In this document: positions 34,304-43,896 of the stretch, piece after piece
How positions within the stretch are numbered: position 1 is the first letter of the stretch
Layout of the letters: every line of letters starts with the position of its first letter
DNA from: Acidobacterium sp049965615
Lineage (GTDB): Bacteria > Acidobacteriota > Terriglobia > Terriglobales > Acidobacteriaceae
Assembly: GCA_049965615.1 (NCBI GenBank)
Contig: JBMFWD010000001.1
Span: forward strand, 62,001-126,000
Length of the DNA: 64,000 nucleotides
Direction: 5' to 3'
Notes under the pieces: generated by a model
The model's input: only the letters and a program-made list of their open reading frames with translations
What the model was told of the DNA's origin: nothing
Databases searched by the model: none
Program-made: the position numbers and the translations under genes

Positions 34304-37300
34304 CTAGAACGAGAAGGTCAACTGCACTTCAGAAACCCGGCGGCCAATCTTGATGTGCGAGGTTCCAAAGACTTGCTGATTTCCGTTTACTGCGTTGGCA
34401 AGAGCCGTTTCGATCGGCTCATAGTGCGTGTTGGAGTTTGCATTCGTGAAGTTATGGAAGTTCAGAATGAGATTGTTGGGCTGAACATTGGTGTCCAGCG
34501 TGGTATTGGCGTGGTTGAGGAAGTTAAAGGCCGTGTAGCGCACCCGGATGCTCCGGCTGCCGCCCAGGCCGAAAGACTTCTGCAAGGACAGGTCGGAGTC
34601 AAAGTACGCCGGGCCGTGAACCGAGGGAATCCGATAGGGCCCCTGTGTTCCCAGCGCGGTAGGCAGAGCAAAGCAGCTGCTGTTGATGTACACATTGCTG
34701 CCGGTGTGCGCCGCCGGATTGCAGTTCAGCCGCGGCATCAGGTAGACGTCCGGGGTACCGAGCAGTTCCTGCGCGCTGACCGGGATGTTCGCATTGAAGC
34801 CGTTGTACAACACGTTGAGCGAGCCCTGCAGGCTGAAGTCGGGATTATCCGTTGCCTGAAGGTCCTGGCCGCTCTGCGCCGTGGTGATGCCGGAGATCAT
34901 CCAGCGATTGGCCAGCCCAGCGAGCAGGCGCTCGTGGAAGACCTTGCCCACGGTGTAGGAGTAGGAAGCGTTGAAGGCCTGACGGCGGTCAAACGCCTCT
35001 GGGCCGTAGTTGTCCTGGAAGCTGAACGGAGTCGCCGGAGTGCCGTTGCCATTGGCGCCGCGCACACCCAGGGCTTTCGACCAGGTGTAGTTGATGCCAA
35101 AGGTGAGCGGGCCCGCCTGCTTGTTCCAGGTTAATTGCAGCGCGTTGTAGTTGGCGTACAGGTTGTGACGCGCAATGTTCAGCGAGTTGTATTGGGGGAA
35201 TGGACGGAAGTCGTCCACCTGCTGCTGGCTGAGTCCGCTGATGGACGTGCAGGAACCGCTGGGAGCGTTTGGCGGACAGGCCAGGGGATAGGTGACGCCG
35301 GTAACGGGATCTGCCTTGTACAGACCACCGATCGGAATCGCGTTGATGTTGTCGACGTTAACCGGTTGCGTGGAGCCGTTGTCGAGCATGTGACGGGTAA
35401 GGTTGCCGATGTAGGCAATCTGGAAGAGTGAATTCCAAACCGTACGTTGATCGATATCGAGGTTGTAGGTGTAGACCTGCGGCTGCAGTGTGTCGTTTGC
35501 AAACAGGCCCGATGCGCTGGTTGTCGGCGCGAAGCCGGAACCGGTGACTGCGTTCTTGGCCAACTGCGGAACAGCCTGCTGGTACAGGAACGGTCCGACG
35601 AGCGTGACGGAACGCTGGCCCATTGCTTCACTGGCCGGGGTTTCCACGTCGTTGGTGGAGTCATGCGCGGTGTAGAGGCCGAAGCCGCCGCGGAGGACCG
35701 TCTTGCCGTTGTGACGCATATCCCAGGCAAAGCCGGCGCGCGGCTCAAGGAACGGTGAGTGCGTGCCCATGCCCGTGACAGGAATGCTCTTGTCAATGCC
35801 GTGCCACAGGAAGCCAGGCAGGGAGGGGTTCTGGCTGGTTGCGTAGCTGGCCGGATCCCAAACCGGAATACCGACGCCGTGCGCATCGCCCCATGGGGTC
35901 AGGTGCTCGATGCGAAGACCGTATTCGAGGGTGAGATACGGAGTGATGCGGTAGTGATCCTGCACATAACCAGCGACGTCCCAGAAGTAAAGATTGGGAG
36001 CCGGATCGATGTTGGTCTGGCCGTACCAGAAGACGCCGCCCTCCAGGAAGTCGGCCAGGTAGTTGCCGCCGTTGCCGCTGCCGATGGCCCCGGTGGAGTA
36101 CTCGGTGGTGCCGGTGGGCGCATCGTTGTAGGTGGGTCCAATGTAGTACATGGCAAAGTTGCCATTGGTGGATACAAACGGCGCGGCCTGGTGATTGTTG
36201 TCCAGCCCGACATAGATGCCGGCGCGCAGGGTGTGACGGCCCAATACCTTGGTGAGGTCGTCCTCGCCAAAGCGGTTCCACTTCTTGGCGTAGATGCCGC
36301 CGAAGCTGGTATCCGGGTACAGGTTCACAGGCAGGCCGTCAAAGCCGTAGTCCTGGAATTCCGGAATGACCTTCGAACCGTTGTTGAAGATGCCAGAGAA
36401 GTTCCACTTGCCGTTCAGGGTAAGCGCGTTGAAATCCTTCGCAACAAAGTTCTGATTGAAGTACGCGCCCGAAATGCTGAACTGGTTGGTGAGCGTGGGG
36501 CTCAGGATGGTGGTCCAGTTGAGCGTGCCGATTTCAGAGTTCAGATCGGCCAGCATGCCGCCGCCGGGAGTGTTGGTTCCGCCGCTGGGACCATGCGGCG
36601 AGTAGTAAGGCACCTGCGGAACGCCCTCTTTGCCACGCTCCGTGCTGTACATGACGAAGACCTTGTTTCTGGGCCCAAAGGAATAGTCGAAGCGCAGCTG
36701 ACCCTGCCAGTTGTCGTTGTCAATCAGGTTGGTATGGGCATAGTTGTAGCCCTGCGCGTTGGTGGCCTGGTTGGGCAGCGGAAGCGTGTTGATCAGCTCC
36801 TGCTGGATGGGATTGAGATTGTTGCCCAGCTGGCCGTTGACCAGCTGACTGCCGTCGATGCCGGTTTGAGGAACGCGAGCAAGGTTGGCGTATGAACCAT
36901 TATTGATGAGCGGACCGAGGTACTGGTCGATCTGCGTCTGGCTGAAGTCGCCCTGGCGCATCTGCGCCGTGGGGACCAGGGCGGTGACGATCGCGCTGCC
37001 CGCATTGCCGTAGGCATATTCGTTCTTCTGGAAGTAGCCTTCGAGGCCGGCAAAGAAGGTGAGCTTGCGATTCTTGTTGAAGTCCACATGCGGAAGGATG
37101 ACCGGGCCGCTGATGGCGAAGCCGGGATAGATTTCACGGTCAGGCGGAGCCGACTGATGGTTGAACTTGGAGAGCCAGTCGGTCGAGTTCATCTGGTAGG
37201 TGCGGCCGTAGGTGTACACCTCGCCGTGGAAGTCCTTGGTGCCGGACTTGCCCACCGCGTTGATGATGATGGGGCCGCCCACATTGTCGGCGGTAACCGC

Positions 37301-38035
37301 GGAGGTTTCCACCTTCACTTCGGCCACCTGGTCGTAGTTCACGTTCTGCAGTGCGCCGCCGTAGGCGCCGGGATCGGTAATGTTGATGCCGTCGTAGAGC
37401 AGTTCGATGGAATTGGTGATGGTGCCCTCGCCGGAGTAGCTTCCGTATCCGCCAGCCACGGAGACCTGCGACGGGTCGTAGCTCTGGTTGGTCACGGTAT
37501 TGTTGCCGCTCGTGATGGCAAAGCCGGGCAGGATCTTGAGCAACTCGGTTACATCCCGCCCCTCAACCGAGAGATGCTTGATGTCCTGGGCCGAAATCAG
37601 CGTGCTGGCCGTGCCGGAGTCAAGCGTAATCTCCTGGGCTGCCGTATGCACCACCACCGTCTCTGTCGCCGCGCCGGGCTGCAGCACTACTTCATGCAGG
37701 CTGCGCGAGTCGCCGGGATCGAGATGAATGCCGCCGATGCTGTCCTTCTTGAAGCCGGCAGCCTGAATGGTAAGGACAAAGTTACCGGATGGAATGTCGA
37801 CGAATACAAATTCGCCCTCCCCGCTGGTCTTCGTCGTGCGCACATCTCCGGTTGCCTCGTTGGTGAGGGCAACGGCCGCACCGGGAATCACTGCATGGGT
37901 GGGATCGACAACCGTACCGCTAAAACTGGCCGTAGTACCAACCTGGGCTTGCGACCCGGGTGTAAGCGCTAGAACAAGGCCGAAAAAGACCGCGAAAATT
38001 AGCCATCTGCGCAACCAGCGCTCCGAAGGATTCAT
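34304..38035 (-). CDS. TonB-dependent receptor, Oar-like (receptor 3)
   Basis: 1243 aa. The ATG at 38035 is chosen because AGGAGG lies 8 nt upstream. A signal peptide (WLIFAVFFGLVLALTPGSQAQ) precedes a CarboxypepD_reg domain (ASFSGTVVDPTHAVIPGAAVAL...NFVLTIQAAGFKKDSI). The plug is easily seen: LISAQDIKHLSVEGRDVTELLKILPGF, then IELLYDGINITDPGAYGG and VAEVKVETSAVTADNVGGPIIINAVGKSG. The barrel ends HYEPIETALANA...RRVSEVQLTFSF. No carbohydrate enzyme is adjacent, so the substrate is not suggested by context. It forms its own transcription unit. Confidence 0.92.
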   Translation of the reverse strand: MNPSERWLRRWLIFAVFFGLVLALTPGSQAQVGTTASFSGTVVDPTHAVIPGAAVALTNEATGDVRTTKTSGEGEFVFVDIPSGNFVLTIQAAGFKKDSIGGIHLDPGDSRSLHEVVLQPGAATETVVVHTAAQEITLDSGTASTLISAQDIKHLSVEGRDVTELLKILPGFAITSGNNTVTNQSYDPSQVSVAGGYGSYSGEGTITNSIELLYDGINITDPGAYGGALQNVNYDQVAEVKVETSAVTADNVGGPIIINAVGKSGTKDFHGEVYTYGRTYQMNSTDWLSKFNHQSAPPDREIYPGFAISGPVILPHVDFNKNRKLTFFAGLEGYFQKNEYAYGNAGSAIVTALVPTAQMRQGDFSQTQIDQYLGPLINNGSYANLARVPQTGIDGSQLVNGQLGNNLNPIQQELINTLPLPNQATNAQGYNYAHTNLIDNDNWQGQLRFDYSFGPRNKVFVMYSTERGKEGVPQVPYYSPHGPSGGTNTPGGGMLADLNSEIGTLNWTTILSPTLTNQFSISGAYFNQNFVAKDFNALTLNGKWNFSGIFNNGSKVIPEFQDYGFDGLPVNLYPDTSFGGIYAKKWNRFGEDDLTKVLGRHTLRAGIYVGLDNNHQAAPFVSTNGNFAMYYIGPTYNDAPTGTTEYSTGAIGSGNGGNYLADFLEGGVFWYGQTNIDPAPNLYFWDVAGYVQDHYRITPYLTLEYGLRIEHLTPWGDAHGVGIPVWDPASYATSQNPSLPGFLWHGIDKSIPVTGMGTHSPFLEPRAGFAWDMRHNGKTVLRGGFGLYTAHDSTNDVETPASEAMGQRSVTLVGPFLYQQAVPQLAKNAVTGSGFAPTTSASGLFANDTLQPQVYTYNLDIDQRTVWNSLFQIAYIGNLTRHMLDNGSTQPVNVDNINAIPIGGLYKADPVTGVTYPLACPPNAPSGSCTSISGLSQQQVDDFRPFPQYNSLNIARHNLYANYNALQLTWNKQAGPLTFGINYTWSKALGVRGANGNGTPATPFSFQDNYGPEAFDRRQAFNASYSYTVGKVFHERLLAGLANRWMISGITTAQSGQDLQATDNPDFSLQGSLNVLYNGFNANIPVSAQELLGTPDVYLMPRLNCNPAAHTGSNVYINSSCFALPTALGTQGPYRIPSVHGPAYFDSDLSLQKSFGLGGSRSIRVRYTAFNFLNHANTTLDTNVQPNNLILNFHNFTNANSNTHYEPIETALANAVNGNQQVFGTSHIKIGRRVSEVQLTFSF

Positions 38036-38489
38036 GGGAACCGCCTCCTGAAAGGTGAGAAACAATGCGTTATTTAGGTAACGCCGTCCGCTGATGGATC
38101 TTTTTCACCAGCAATTATGCATTTCCCCATATCGGCAAAATGGTTGTCAACAGTAAACCGATTATTCTTCAAAAATAAATCGGTTTTTTTCATGCGAACA
38201 TGGGCAATTAGCCTCACCTTTTCAACGAGATACAAAAGATAAGTGGAGGATATGAGTCAGTTGCAAGGTGTAAGCGCTCAGATTGTCCGCTTCGCCAATA
38301 GTTGATCTTGCACTCCACCCATCGATGAAGCGATACCTCAACCGTATCCGACCGATTGCGCGTGGCTCACGATACCGGCGCTGAGCTGGGTCGTATCAGT
38401 TCTTCTCGCTGACTGGCGCGCCAAAAGACACGCATTCGGAGACGGAGCCATTCTCGCATGTGCTATCTTTTGACTAACTGGTTAATTAA
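38036..38489. other. Divergent intergenic region between receptor 3 and TetR
   Basis: About 450 bp without a gene, locally more A+T-rich than its surroundings. It holds a long-arm inverted repeat (38155-38186), 120 bp upstream of the receptor ATG. The right end, just before TetR, contains ACTAACTGGTTAATTAATTG (38472-38491), an AT-rich stretch where an autoregulatory site would be expected, but no clean palindrome was found. Confidence 0.4.
38155..38186. promoter_or_regulatory. Inverted repeat upstream of TonB receptor 3
   Basis: AAACCGATT (38155-38163) and AATCGGTTT (38178-38186) are exact reverse complements separated by 14 AT-rich bases. It could be an operator for the receptor gene. The adjacent T-run is on the plus strand, where no upstream gene needs termination, so terminator function is unlikely. 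Confidence 0.4.
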
Positions 38490-38513
38490 TTGGAATCCAG
38501 AACGGTACCTCGG

Positions 38514-39335
38514 GTGAGAGCAAAGCCGCAAAATTCGGATCGTGAGAAGACTGCCAGGTGTGTCGCACGACCTTCTTCCGCAACCGCCAGGTCACGGAAT
38601 GCCCTGCCCCGAGAAGTGGAGAGCGGAGACGATCGTCGCGAAAGAATTCTGCGGGCGGCCATCGTGGAATTCAGCCGGCATGGACTTGCCGGCGCGCGCA
38701 CCGAGGCCATTGCCATGGTGGCGGGCGTGAACAAGGCGCTGCTCTACTACTACTTTCATAGCAAGACCGAGCTTTACGCGGCGGCGCTCGACGCATCGGC
38801 GGCGCAGATGCTGGAGTCTGCACTGCGCTCGCTCGAACACGAAGGCAGCGCCGGGGAGCGGCTGCTGCGCACCGCGCTCAACCATTTTGACCGCATCGCT
38901 TCCCAGCACGAATACCGGCAGCTCATCCACCAGGAGCTGGCTCGCCTGAGAGAGAGCGATGACGAGGCGGTTCCCGCGCCACTGGAGAAGACATTCAGCG
39001 TGCTTATGCACAAGATGCGGCTGGTGCTGGCCGAAGGCATGAAGAGCGGCGAACTGATCCGTACGGACTGGATGCAGGTGATTTATTCCGTGCTGGGCGC
39101 CAATGTCTTCTATTTTTTGAGCGCGCCGATGATGCGCCGCGTGGCTGACCTCCATCCGCTGGACGAACGTGAAATACGGCGGCGGCGCAGGGCCGCGCTC
39201 CTGCTGCTGGGCGCGTCTTTGTTTCAGGACCGCGCGCAGGGCGAGCAACTGGCGCGGCGTGTGCTCCGCGATACACCGCCGCCCGCCTCTGCGGGCACAT
39301 GGCAACTTTCCACTTCAGGAGTTTCTTCCCGATGA
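38514..39335 (+). CDS. TetR-family regulator of the adjacent exporter
   Basis: About 273 aa from a GTG at 38514; a TTG at 38490 in the same frame is the alternative. After a ~40-residue basic, disordered-looking start, the TetR HTH is clear: RRERILRAAIVEFSRHGLAGARTEAIAMVAGVNKALLYYYFHSKTELYAAAL. The C-terminal domain is helical and probably dimerises and binds the inducer. The stop overlaps the HlyD gene start (ATGA), so it is the first gene of the exporter operon. The arrangement matches E. coli ybiH(cecR)-ybhGFSR, where the TetR protein represses the exporter. Confidence 0.88.
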   Translation: MRAKPQNSDREKTARCVARPSSATARSRNALPREVESGDDRRERILRAAIVEFSRHGLAGARTEAIAMVAGVNKALLYYYFHSKTELYAAALDASAAQMLESALRSLEHEGSAGERLLRTALNHFDRIASQHEYRQLIHQELARLRESDDEAVPAPLEKTFSVLMHKMRLVLAEGMKSGELIRTDWMQVIYSVLGANVFYFLSAPMMRRVADLHPLDEREIRRRRRAALLLLGASLFQDRAQGEQLARRVLRDTPPPASAGTWQLSTSGVSSR

Positions 39336-40396
39336 AGGCAAGGCGAGTCATTCTCACTATTTTTGCGGTACTGCTGCTGGTCTCGATCGGATGGTTCTTC
39401 TGGTCAACGCACCAACCCGGCGGCTTGCGCCTGGTGGGCACAGTGGATGCGAACGAGGTCATCATCAGCTCGCAGATTCCGGGCCGCATTGCGACCCTGC
39501 CCGTACAGGAGGGTGAGCACATCAAGGATGGCCAACTGATGGCGACCATCCAGAGCGACGACCTGCAGGCTGCGCTGGCAGCGGCACACGCCATCACGCG
39601 CAGTGACTCCTTCAAGGTGCAGGAGGCGCGCGACACCGAGCACCAGATCTCCGGGGAGACGGCGAGCCAGGTGAGCAATGCCGAGGCGCAATTGCGCGCT
39701 GCCCGCGCCGCACTGAAGCAGGCACTGGCGCAGTACGAGCATCAGCAGGCGGACACGCGCAGAATTGTGGCGCTGGCAAAAGATGGCGTCGCCAGCGAGC
39801 AGTCGCGCGATGAAGCCGTTACCGCCTCTGCCGCATTGCGCTCAGCCGTGAACGTGGCGAAGGAAAATGTAGCAGCGGCAGAAGCATCGCTGAAAGTGGC
39901 GCTGGCGAACACCAACCAGGCTAAGGCCGCGGCCCAGACCACGGCCTCTGCCATAGCCGCCATGCAGAATGCAGACGCCTTGCAGCAGCAGGCGGAAATC
40001 GAACTGGGCTACGCTGACGTTCGCTCACCGGTGACTGGCACGCTCAACGTGCTGGCCGCAAGGCAGGGCGAAGTGGTCGCTGCGGGCACGCCGATCGCGA
40101 CGGTCATGGACCTTTCGCAGACATGGGTGTACGCACCGCTGCCGGAGACCGACGCGGACGCGGTCAAACTCGGCGACACGCTCAAGGTGGAGATGCCCAG
40201 CGGCGACACTACTACAGGCAAGGTGATCGCCAAGGCCGCGCTGGCTGACTTTGCCACACAGCGCGACGTAAACCGCACCAAGCGAGACATCAAGACCGTG
40301 CAGCTCAAGCTGCTCATCGCGAATCCCGGTGAACGCTTCGTGCCCGGCATGACGGCCTACGTCTATATTCCTAAAAATAAGCTGGGGAAACGATGA
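39332..40396 (+). CDS. HlyD/YbhG-like membrane fusion protein
   Basis: 354 aa from the ATG at 39332, which overlaps the TetR stop (ATGA). A single N-terminal membrane helix (VILTIFAVLLLVSIGWFFW) is followed by a biotinyl-lipoyl half-motif (VGTVDANEVIISSQIPGRIATLPVQEGEHIKDGQLMATI). A long Ala/Gln-rich coiled coil spans ~80-230. The second lipoyl half is YADVRSPVTGTLNVLAARQGEVVAAGTPI, and beta-barrel segments follow. It would bridge the inner-membrane ABC pump to an outer-membrane channel not encoded here. Confidence 0.92.
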   Translation: MKARRVILTIFAVLLLVSIGWFFWSTHQPGGLRLVGTVDANEVIISSQIPGRIATLPVQEGEHIKDGQLMATIQSDDLQAALAAAHAITRSDSFKVQEARDTEHQISGETASQVSNAEAQLRAARAALKQALAQYEHQQADTRRIVALAKDGVASEQSRDEAVTASAALRSAVNVAKENVAAAEASLKVALANTNQAKAAAQTTASAIAAMQNADALQQQAEIELGYADVRSPVTGTLNVLAARQGEVVAAGTPIATVMDLSQTWVYAPLPETDADAVKLGDTLKVEMPSGDTTTGKVIAKAALADFATQRDVNRTKRDIKTVQLKLLIANPGERFVPGMTAYVYIPKNKLGKR

Positions 40397-41421
40397 GCAC
40401 TGCCGCCGCAAACACGCAGGCGCCAGTCGCGATGATGGTGGAGCACATCGTCAAGCGCTATGGCGACTTTGAAGCTGTCAGCGATGTCTCCTTCGACGTG
40501 AAGGAGCGCGAGATCTTCGGGCTGCTCGGCCCCAACGGCGCCGGTAAAAGCACGCTCATCCGCATGATGACGACGCTCATTCCCGTCACCCGCGGCAAGG
40601 CGGTGGTGGCCGGGCACGACGTGATGCGCGAGCCCGATGCCGTGCGGCAGAAGATCGGCGTGATTCCGCAGGCGCTCACCAGCGACATTGACTTGACGGT
40701 CGAGGAGAATCTCTCCATCTACGCCAAGCTTTACGGGCTGCACAAAAAGGAACGCGAGCGGAACATGGAAGAACTGCTGGAAGCCGTGGACCTGACCAAA
40801 TGGCGAAAGGCCCAGACCAAGACGCTCTCCGGCGGCATGCGCCGTCGGCTTGAGATTGCGCGCGGGCTGATACATAACCCGAACATCTTTTTTCTCGATG
40901 AGCCCTCGACGGGCCTCGATCCGGTGTCGCGCGTGGCCGTATGGGAGATGCTGAATCACCTGAAGGAAACGCGGAACCTTACCATGCTGATCACCACGCA
41001 CTATATGGAAGAGGCAGACCGCCTTTGCGATCGGATCGCCATTGTGGACCACGGCAAGCTGGCGGCGCTGAACTCACCGATGGCGCTCAAGGCCAGCGTG
41101 CCGGGCGAGAACATCGTCGAGGCTGGTTTCGCAAAGGACGTGCCCGGCCTGCTGGAGCAACTGGAGAAGCTGCCCGGCGTATCGTCGGTGCAGGCGCAGA
41201 GCGGCGGCATGTACCGCATCCTCACGGCAAATGGTTCGCAGACCACCGCGGAACTGGTACACCTGACCCACTCGATGGGGCTCGCGCTCAAGTCGCTTCA
41301 GGTGCAAAGCACCACGCTGGATGACGTGTTTGTGCACTACACGGGAAGGCAATTACGAGATGAGCTCGTAAGAGGAACGGCGAGCTCCGTGATGCCGCCA
41401 CGACCGGGGATGCGCGCATGA
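40393..41421 (+). CDS. ABC-2 exporter ATP-binding protein
   Basis: 342 aa. Walker A is GPNGAGKST, the signature is LSGGMRRRLEIARGL, Walker B is IFFLDEPSTGLDPVSR, and the H-loop is ITTHYMEEADRLCD. The ~100-residue C-terminal extension is of the DrrA/YbhF type. The start overlaps the HlyD stop and the stop overlaps the permease start (ATGA in both). It energises export of an unknown, probably hydrophobic or toxic, compound. Confidence 0.94.
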   Translation: MSTAAANTQAPVAMMVEHIVKRYGDFEAVSDVSFDVKEREIFGLLGPNGAGKSTLIRMMTTLIPVTRGKAVVAGHDVMREPDAVRQKIGVIPQALTSDIDLTVEENLSIYAKLYGLHKKERERNMEELLEAVDLTKWRKAQTKTLSGGMRRRLEIARGLIHNPNIFFLDEPSTGLDPVSRVAVWEMLNHLKETRNLTMLITTHYMEEADRLCDRIAIVDHGKLAALNSPMALKASVPGENIVEAGFAKDVPGLLEQLEKLPGVSSVQAQSGGMYRILTANGSQTTAELVHLTHSMGLALKSLQVQSTTLDDVFVHYTGRQLRDELVRGTASSVMPPRPGMRA

Positions 41422-42530
41422 ATCGCATGCTGGCCATCGTCGAGCGTGAGCTGCGGAAGTTCTTCCGCTCGCCCGCGCTGTTGCTCACGTCCATGCTTTT
41501 GCCACTGGTACAGTTACTGATCCTGGGCAATGCATTCGGCGGCAAGGTGCGGAACGTCCATCTCGGATTTGTGAATCAGGACCACGGGTATGCATCGCTG
41601 CGCGTCAAGGAAGACTTCGACGCCATCGCCGCCAACATCAAGACGTTTACGGTCACACCCTATGACAACGAAGACAAGGCGGTGCAGGATGTGCGTACCG
41701 GCAAAATCAGCGGCGTCGTCATCATTCCCAGGCAATACTCACGGCGCGTCCTGGCCGGGGACGCGCCCAAAATCGGGTTGGTCGTCGACAACTCTGATCA
41801 GTTTGTGAGCGGCGCCGTCGAAGCAGAGATGCAGCTGCTGGTGCAGTCCCTCAACGCACCGGAAATTCCAGCGCGCATCTCTAAACAGATTCAGCTTTCT
41901 ATCGTAGAGCTCTTCCCCTACATCGAGTACATGAAGTTTCTGCTCTCGGGCTCCGTCACGCTGGCCATGTACGTCTCCGTGATGATTGGCGGCGGCATGC
42001 TGTACATCGACGACAAGGCGCGCGGCGTGCATGAGGGCTACCTGGTTACGCCCATCACCAAGCTGGAGCTGGTGACCGGACTGAATCTTGCCGGAGCCAT
42101 CAAGGCGGTGCTTTCCGGGGTGGCGCTCCTCGTGCTGGGCTCTCTCGCCGCCGGACTGGGAACACCCTTCCACCTGAAAGCAGCGCTGGAGTTGCTGCTG
42201 CTGGTCGTGTTCGCATCGGTAGCTTTCAACGGCATGATGTTTCTTTTCATGGTGCGCGTGGAAGATCCGCTGGTGCCACGCGCCATGTTTGGCGTGCTGA
42301 ATACGCTGCTCTTCTTCCCGAGCGGAGCCATCTACCCGGTATCGGCGTTCCCCAAATGGCTGCAGGCCATCGCCATTGTGGACCCCTTTACTTACGCCGT
42401 ACACGGGCTGCAGTCCGTACTGCTCAAGGGCGCGGGGTTTGCTGCGATTGACCAGGATCTGCTGATCCTGTTCCTCTACGGCGCGGGCACTCTGCTGGTG
42501 GCCACGCCGCTGTTCAAGCGCACGCTCTAG
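41418..42530 (+). CDS. ABC-2 exporter permease
   Basis: 370 aa with the ABC-2 layout: one N-terminal helix, a ~150-residue extracytoplasmic domain (GNAFGGKVRNVHLGFVNQD...VVIIPRQYSRRVLAGD), then five helices ending PSGAIYPVSAFPKWLQAIAIVDPFTYAVHGLQSVLLKG. It resembles YbhS/YbhR. Only one permease is encoded, so it should act as a homodimer, unlike the E. coli YbhSR pair. The gene ends 13 bp before the convergent anSME gene. Confidence 0.92.
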   Translation: MNRMLAIVERELRKFFRSPALLLTSMLLPLVQLLILGNAFGGKVRNVHLGFVNQDHGYASLRVKEDFDAIAANIKTFTVTPYDNEDKAVQDVRTGKISGVVIIPRQYSRRVLAGDAPKIGLVVDNSDQFVSGAVEAEMQLLVQSLNAPEIPARISKQIQLSIVELFPYIEYMKFLLSGSVTLAMYVSVMIGGGMLYIDDKARGVHEGYLVTPITKLELVTGLNLAGAIKAVLSGVALLVLGSLAAGLGTPFHLKAALELLLLVVFASVAFNGMMFLFMVRVEDPLVPRAMFGVLNTLLFFPSGAIYPVSAFPKWLQAIAIVDPFTYAVHGLQSVLLKGAGFAAIDQDLLILFLYGAGTLLVATPLFKRTL

Positions 42531-42543
42531 CGAGTCATCGAGG

Positions 42544-43845
42544 TCAGGCTGCGCCGCAGCAGTGTTTCCGCTTGCGGCCGCTGCCGCACTCGCAGGGATC
42601 GTTTCTTCCGGCGCGCGTCTTGCCCTCTGCCGCGCGCTGCTTCTCCGCGACGTAGCGCATTACGTTCATGGGCGCGCGACCGGTCTTCAGCTCGGTCGCC
42701 ATAAAGCGCATCGTCTCGTCAATGTGGTGGAAGAACATTTTGTAACCGGCACAGAGATAATTGAGGCCGGACTCGCCGTCGGGCGTGCGCGCAAAACGAT
42801 GCTTGGGGCATTCCCCGTGGCAGGCAAAGCGCACGTCGCACTCGCGACACATCTTCGGCAGCGTATCGGCCTTATCCTGGCCAAACTTCTGTTGCTGCGC
42901 CGAATCGGCCATGGACCTCATGCTTTGCTCAAGCACGTTGCCCAGCTTGTGCTCGGGATAAACAAAGTGGTCGCAGGAGTACAGGTCGCCATTGTGCTCC
43001 AGCGCCATTGCGGAGCCGCAGGTCTCGCGAAAGATGCACAGGCTGGCGGGCATGCCGAGCCAGCTTTCCAGGGCCACATCGAAGTGCTGCACAAACATCT
43101 TGCCCACATCGTGGCGCACCCACTCGTCGTAAATAGAGCAGAGAAACTTTCCGTAGCGCCGCGGATCGACGGACCACTCCGTGACTTCGGCAGAGCCTTC
43201 AAATGTGGGCTGAATCAGTACAAGCCCATCCGGAGCCGGGCTGTTTGCCTTGCGCTCCACAATCGGGATGAACTGCAGATAACGGCTGCCGATCTCCTTC
43301 AAGAATCGATAAACCTCAACCGGATGATCCTGATTTCCGCTGTGGACCGTCGTCAAGGTGTTGAAGTCGACCTTGTGCTTCTTCAGGTATTCCATGCCGC
43401 GCAGAACGCGCGTAAAGGTGCCGTTGCCGCCCTTGTCCACGCGGTAGGCGTCGTGCAGCGGGCGCGGGCCGTCAATCGAAAGGCCCACCAGCACCTTGTG
43501 CTCGGCCAGCATGTCGCCCCATGCGTCATCGATGAGAATGCCGTTGGTCTGCAGCGCATTATGGATGGTCTTTCCATTCGCGTACTTCTGCTGCAGCGCA
43601 AAGGCGTTGCGGAAGAAATCCACTCCCAGCAGAGTCGGTTCCCCGCCCTGCCAGGCAAAGTTCACCGTGTCATGGGGTTGCGCCTCGATGTACTGGCGAA
43701 TGTAGCTCTCGAGCACGGGCTGGCTCATGGCCCAGCGCTCTTTGGCGTCGTACAAACCTTCCTTTTCCAGGTAAAAGCAATAGGAACAGTCAAGGTTACA
43801 AATAGGACCGGTAGGCTTGCTCAGAATATGGAAGGATGTACTCAT
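42544..43845 (-). CDS. Anaerobic sulfatase-maturating-enzyme-type radical SAM protein with SEC-C tail
   Basis: 433 aa. The radical-SAM cluster cysteines C16, C20, C23 are in GPICNLDCSYCFYLEKEG. Family motifs FAWQGGEPTLLGVDFF, NALQTNGILID and VGLSIDGPRPLHDAYR identify the anSME group, which converts Ser/Cys to formylglycine. SPASM cysteines follow (CIFRETCGS, YSCDHFVYPEH, CRECDVRFACHGECPKHRF). The last ~20 residues form a SEC-C zinc motif (NDPCECGSGRKRKHCC). No sulfatase is present in the window. It is last in the minus-strand run, 51 bp after the MBL gene. Confidence 0.88.
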   Translation of the reverse strand: MSTSFHILSKPTGPICNLDCSYCFYLEKEGLYDAKERWAMSQPVLESYIRQYIEAQPHDTVNFAWQGGEPTLLGVDFFRNAFALQQKYANGKTIHNALQTNGILIDDAWGDMLAEHKVLVGLSIDGPRPLHDAYRVDKGGNGTFTRVLRGMEYLKKHKVDFNTLTTVHSGNQDHPVEVYRFLKEIGSRYLQFIPIVERKANSPAPDGLVLIQPTFEGSAEVTEWSVDPRRYGKFLCSIYDEWVRHDVGKMFVQHFDVALESWLGMPASLCIFRETCGSAMALEHNGDLYSCDHFVYPEHKLGNVLEQSMRSMADSAQQQKFGQDKADTLPKMCRECDVRFACHGECPKHRFARTPDGESGLNYLCAGYKMFFHHIDETMRFMATELKTGRAPMNVMRYVAEKQRAAEGKTRAGRNDPCECGSGRKRKHCCGAA

Positions 43846-43896
43846 GGAACGGCTCTGTTCTGCGATTGTAACGCCTGGAGTGATCGACTCGCAGCC

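Noticed and set aside
38155..38190. Inverted repeat plus T-run read as a terminator
   Set aside because: The T-run is on the plus strand, but no plus-strand gene lies upstream. The divergent promoter context makes an operator more likely.
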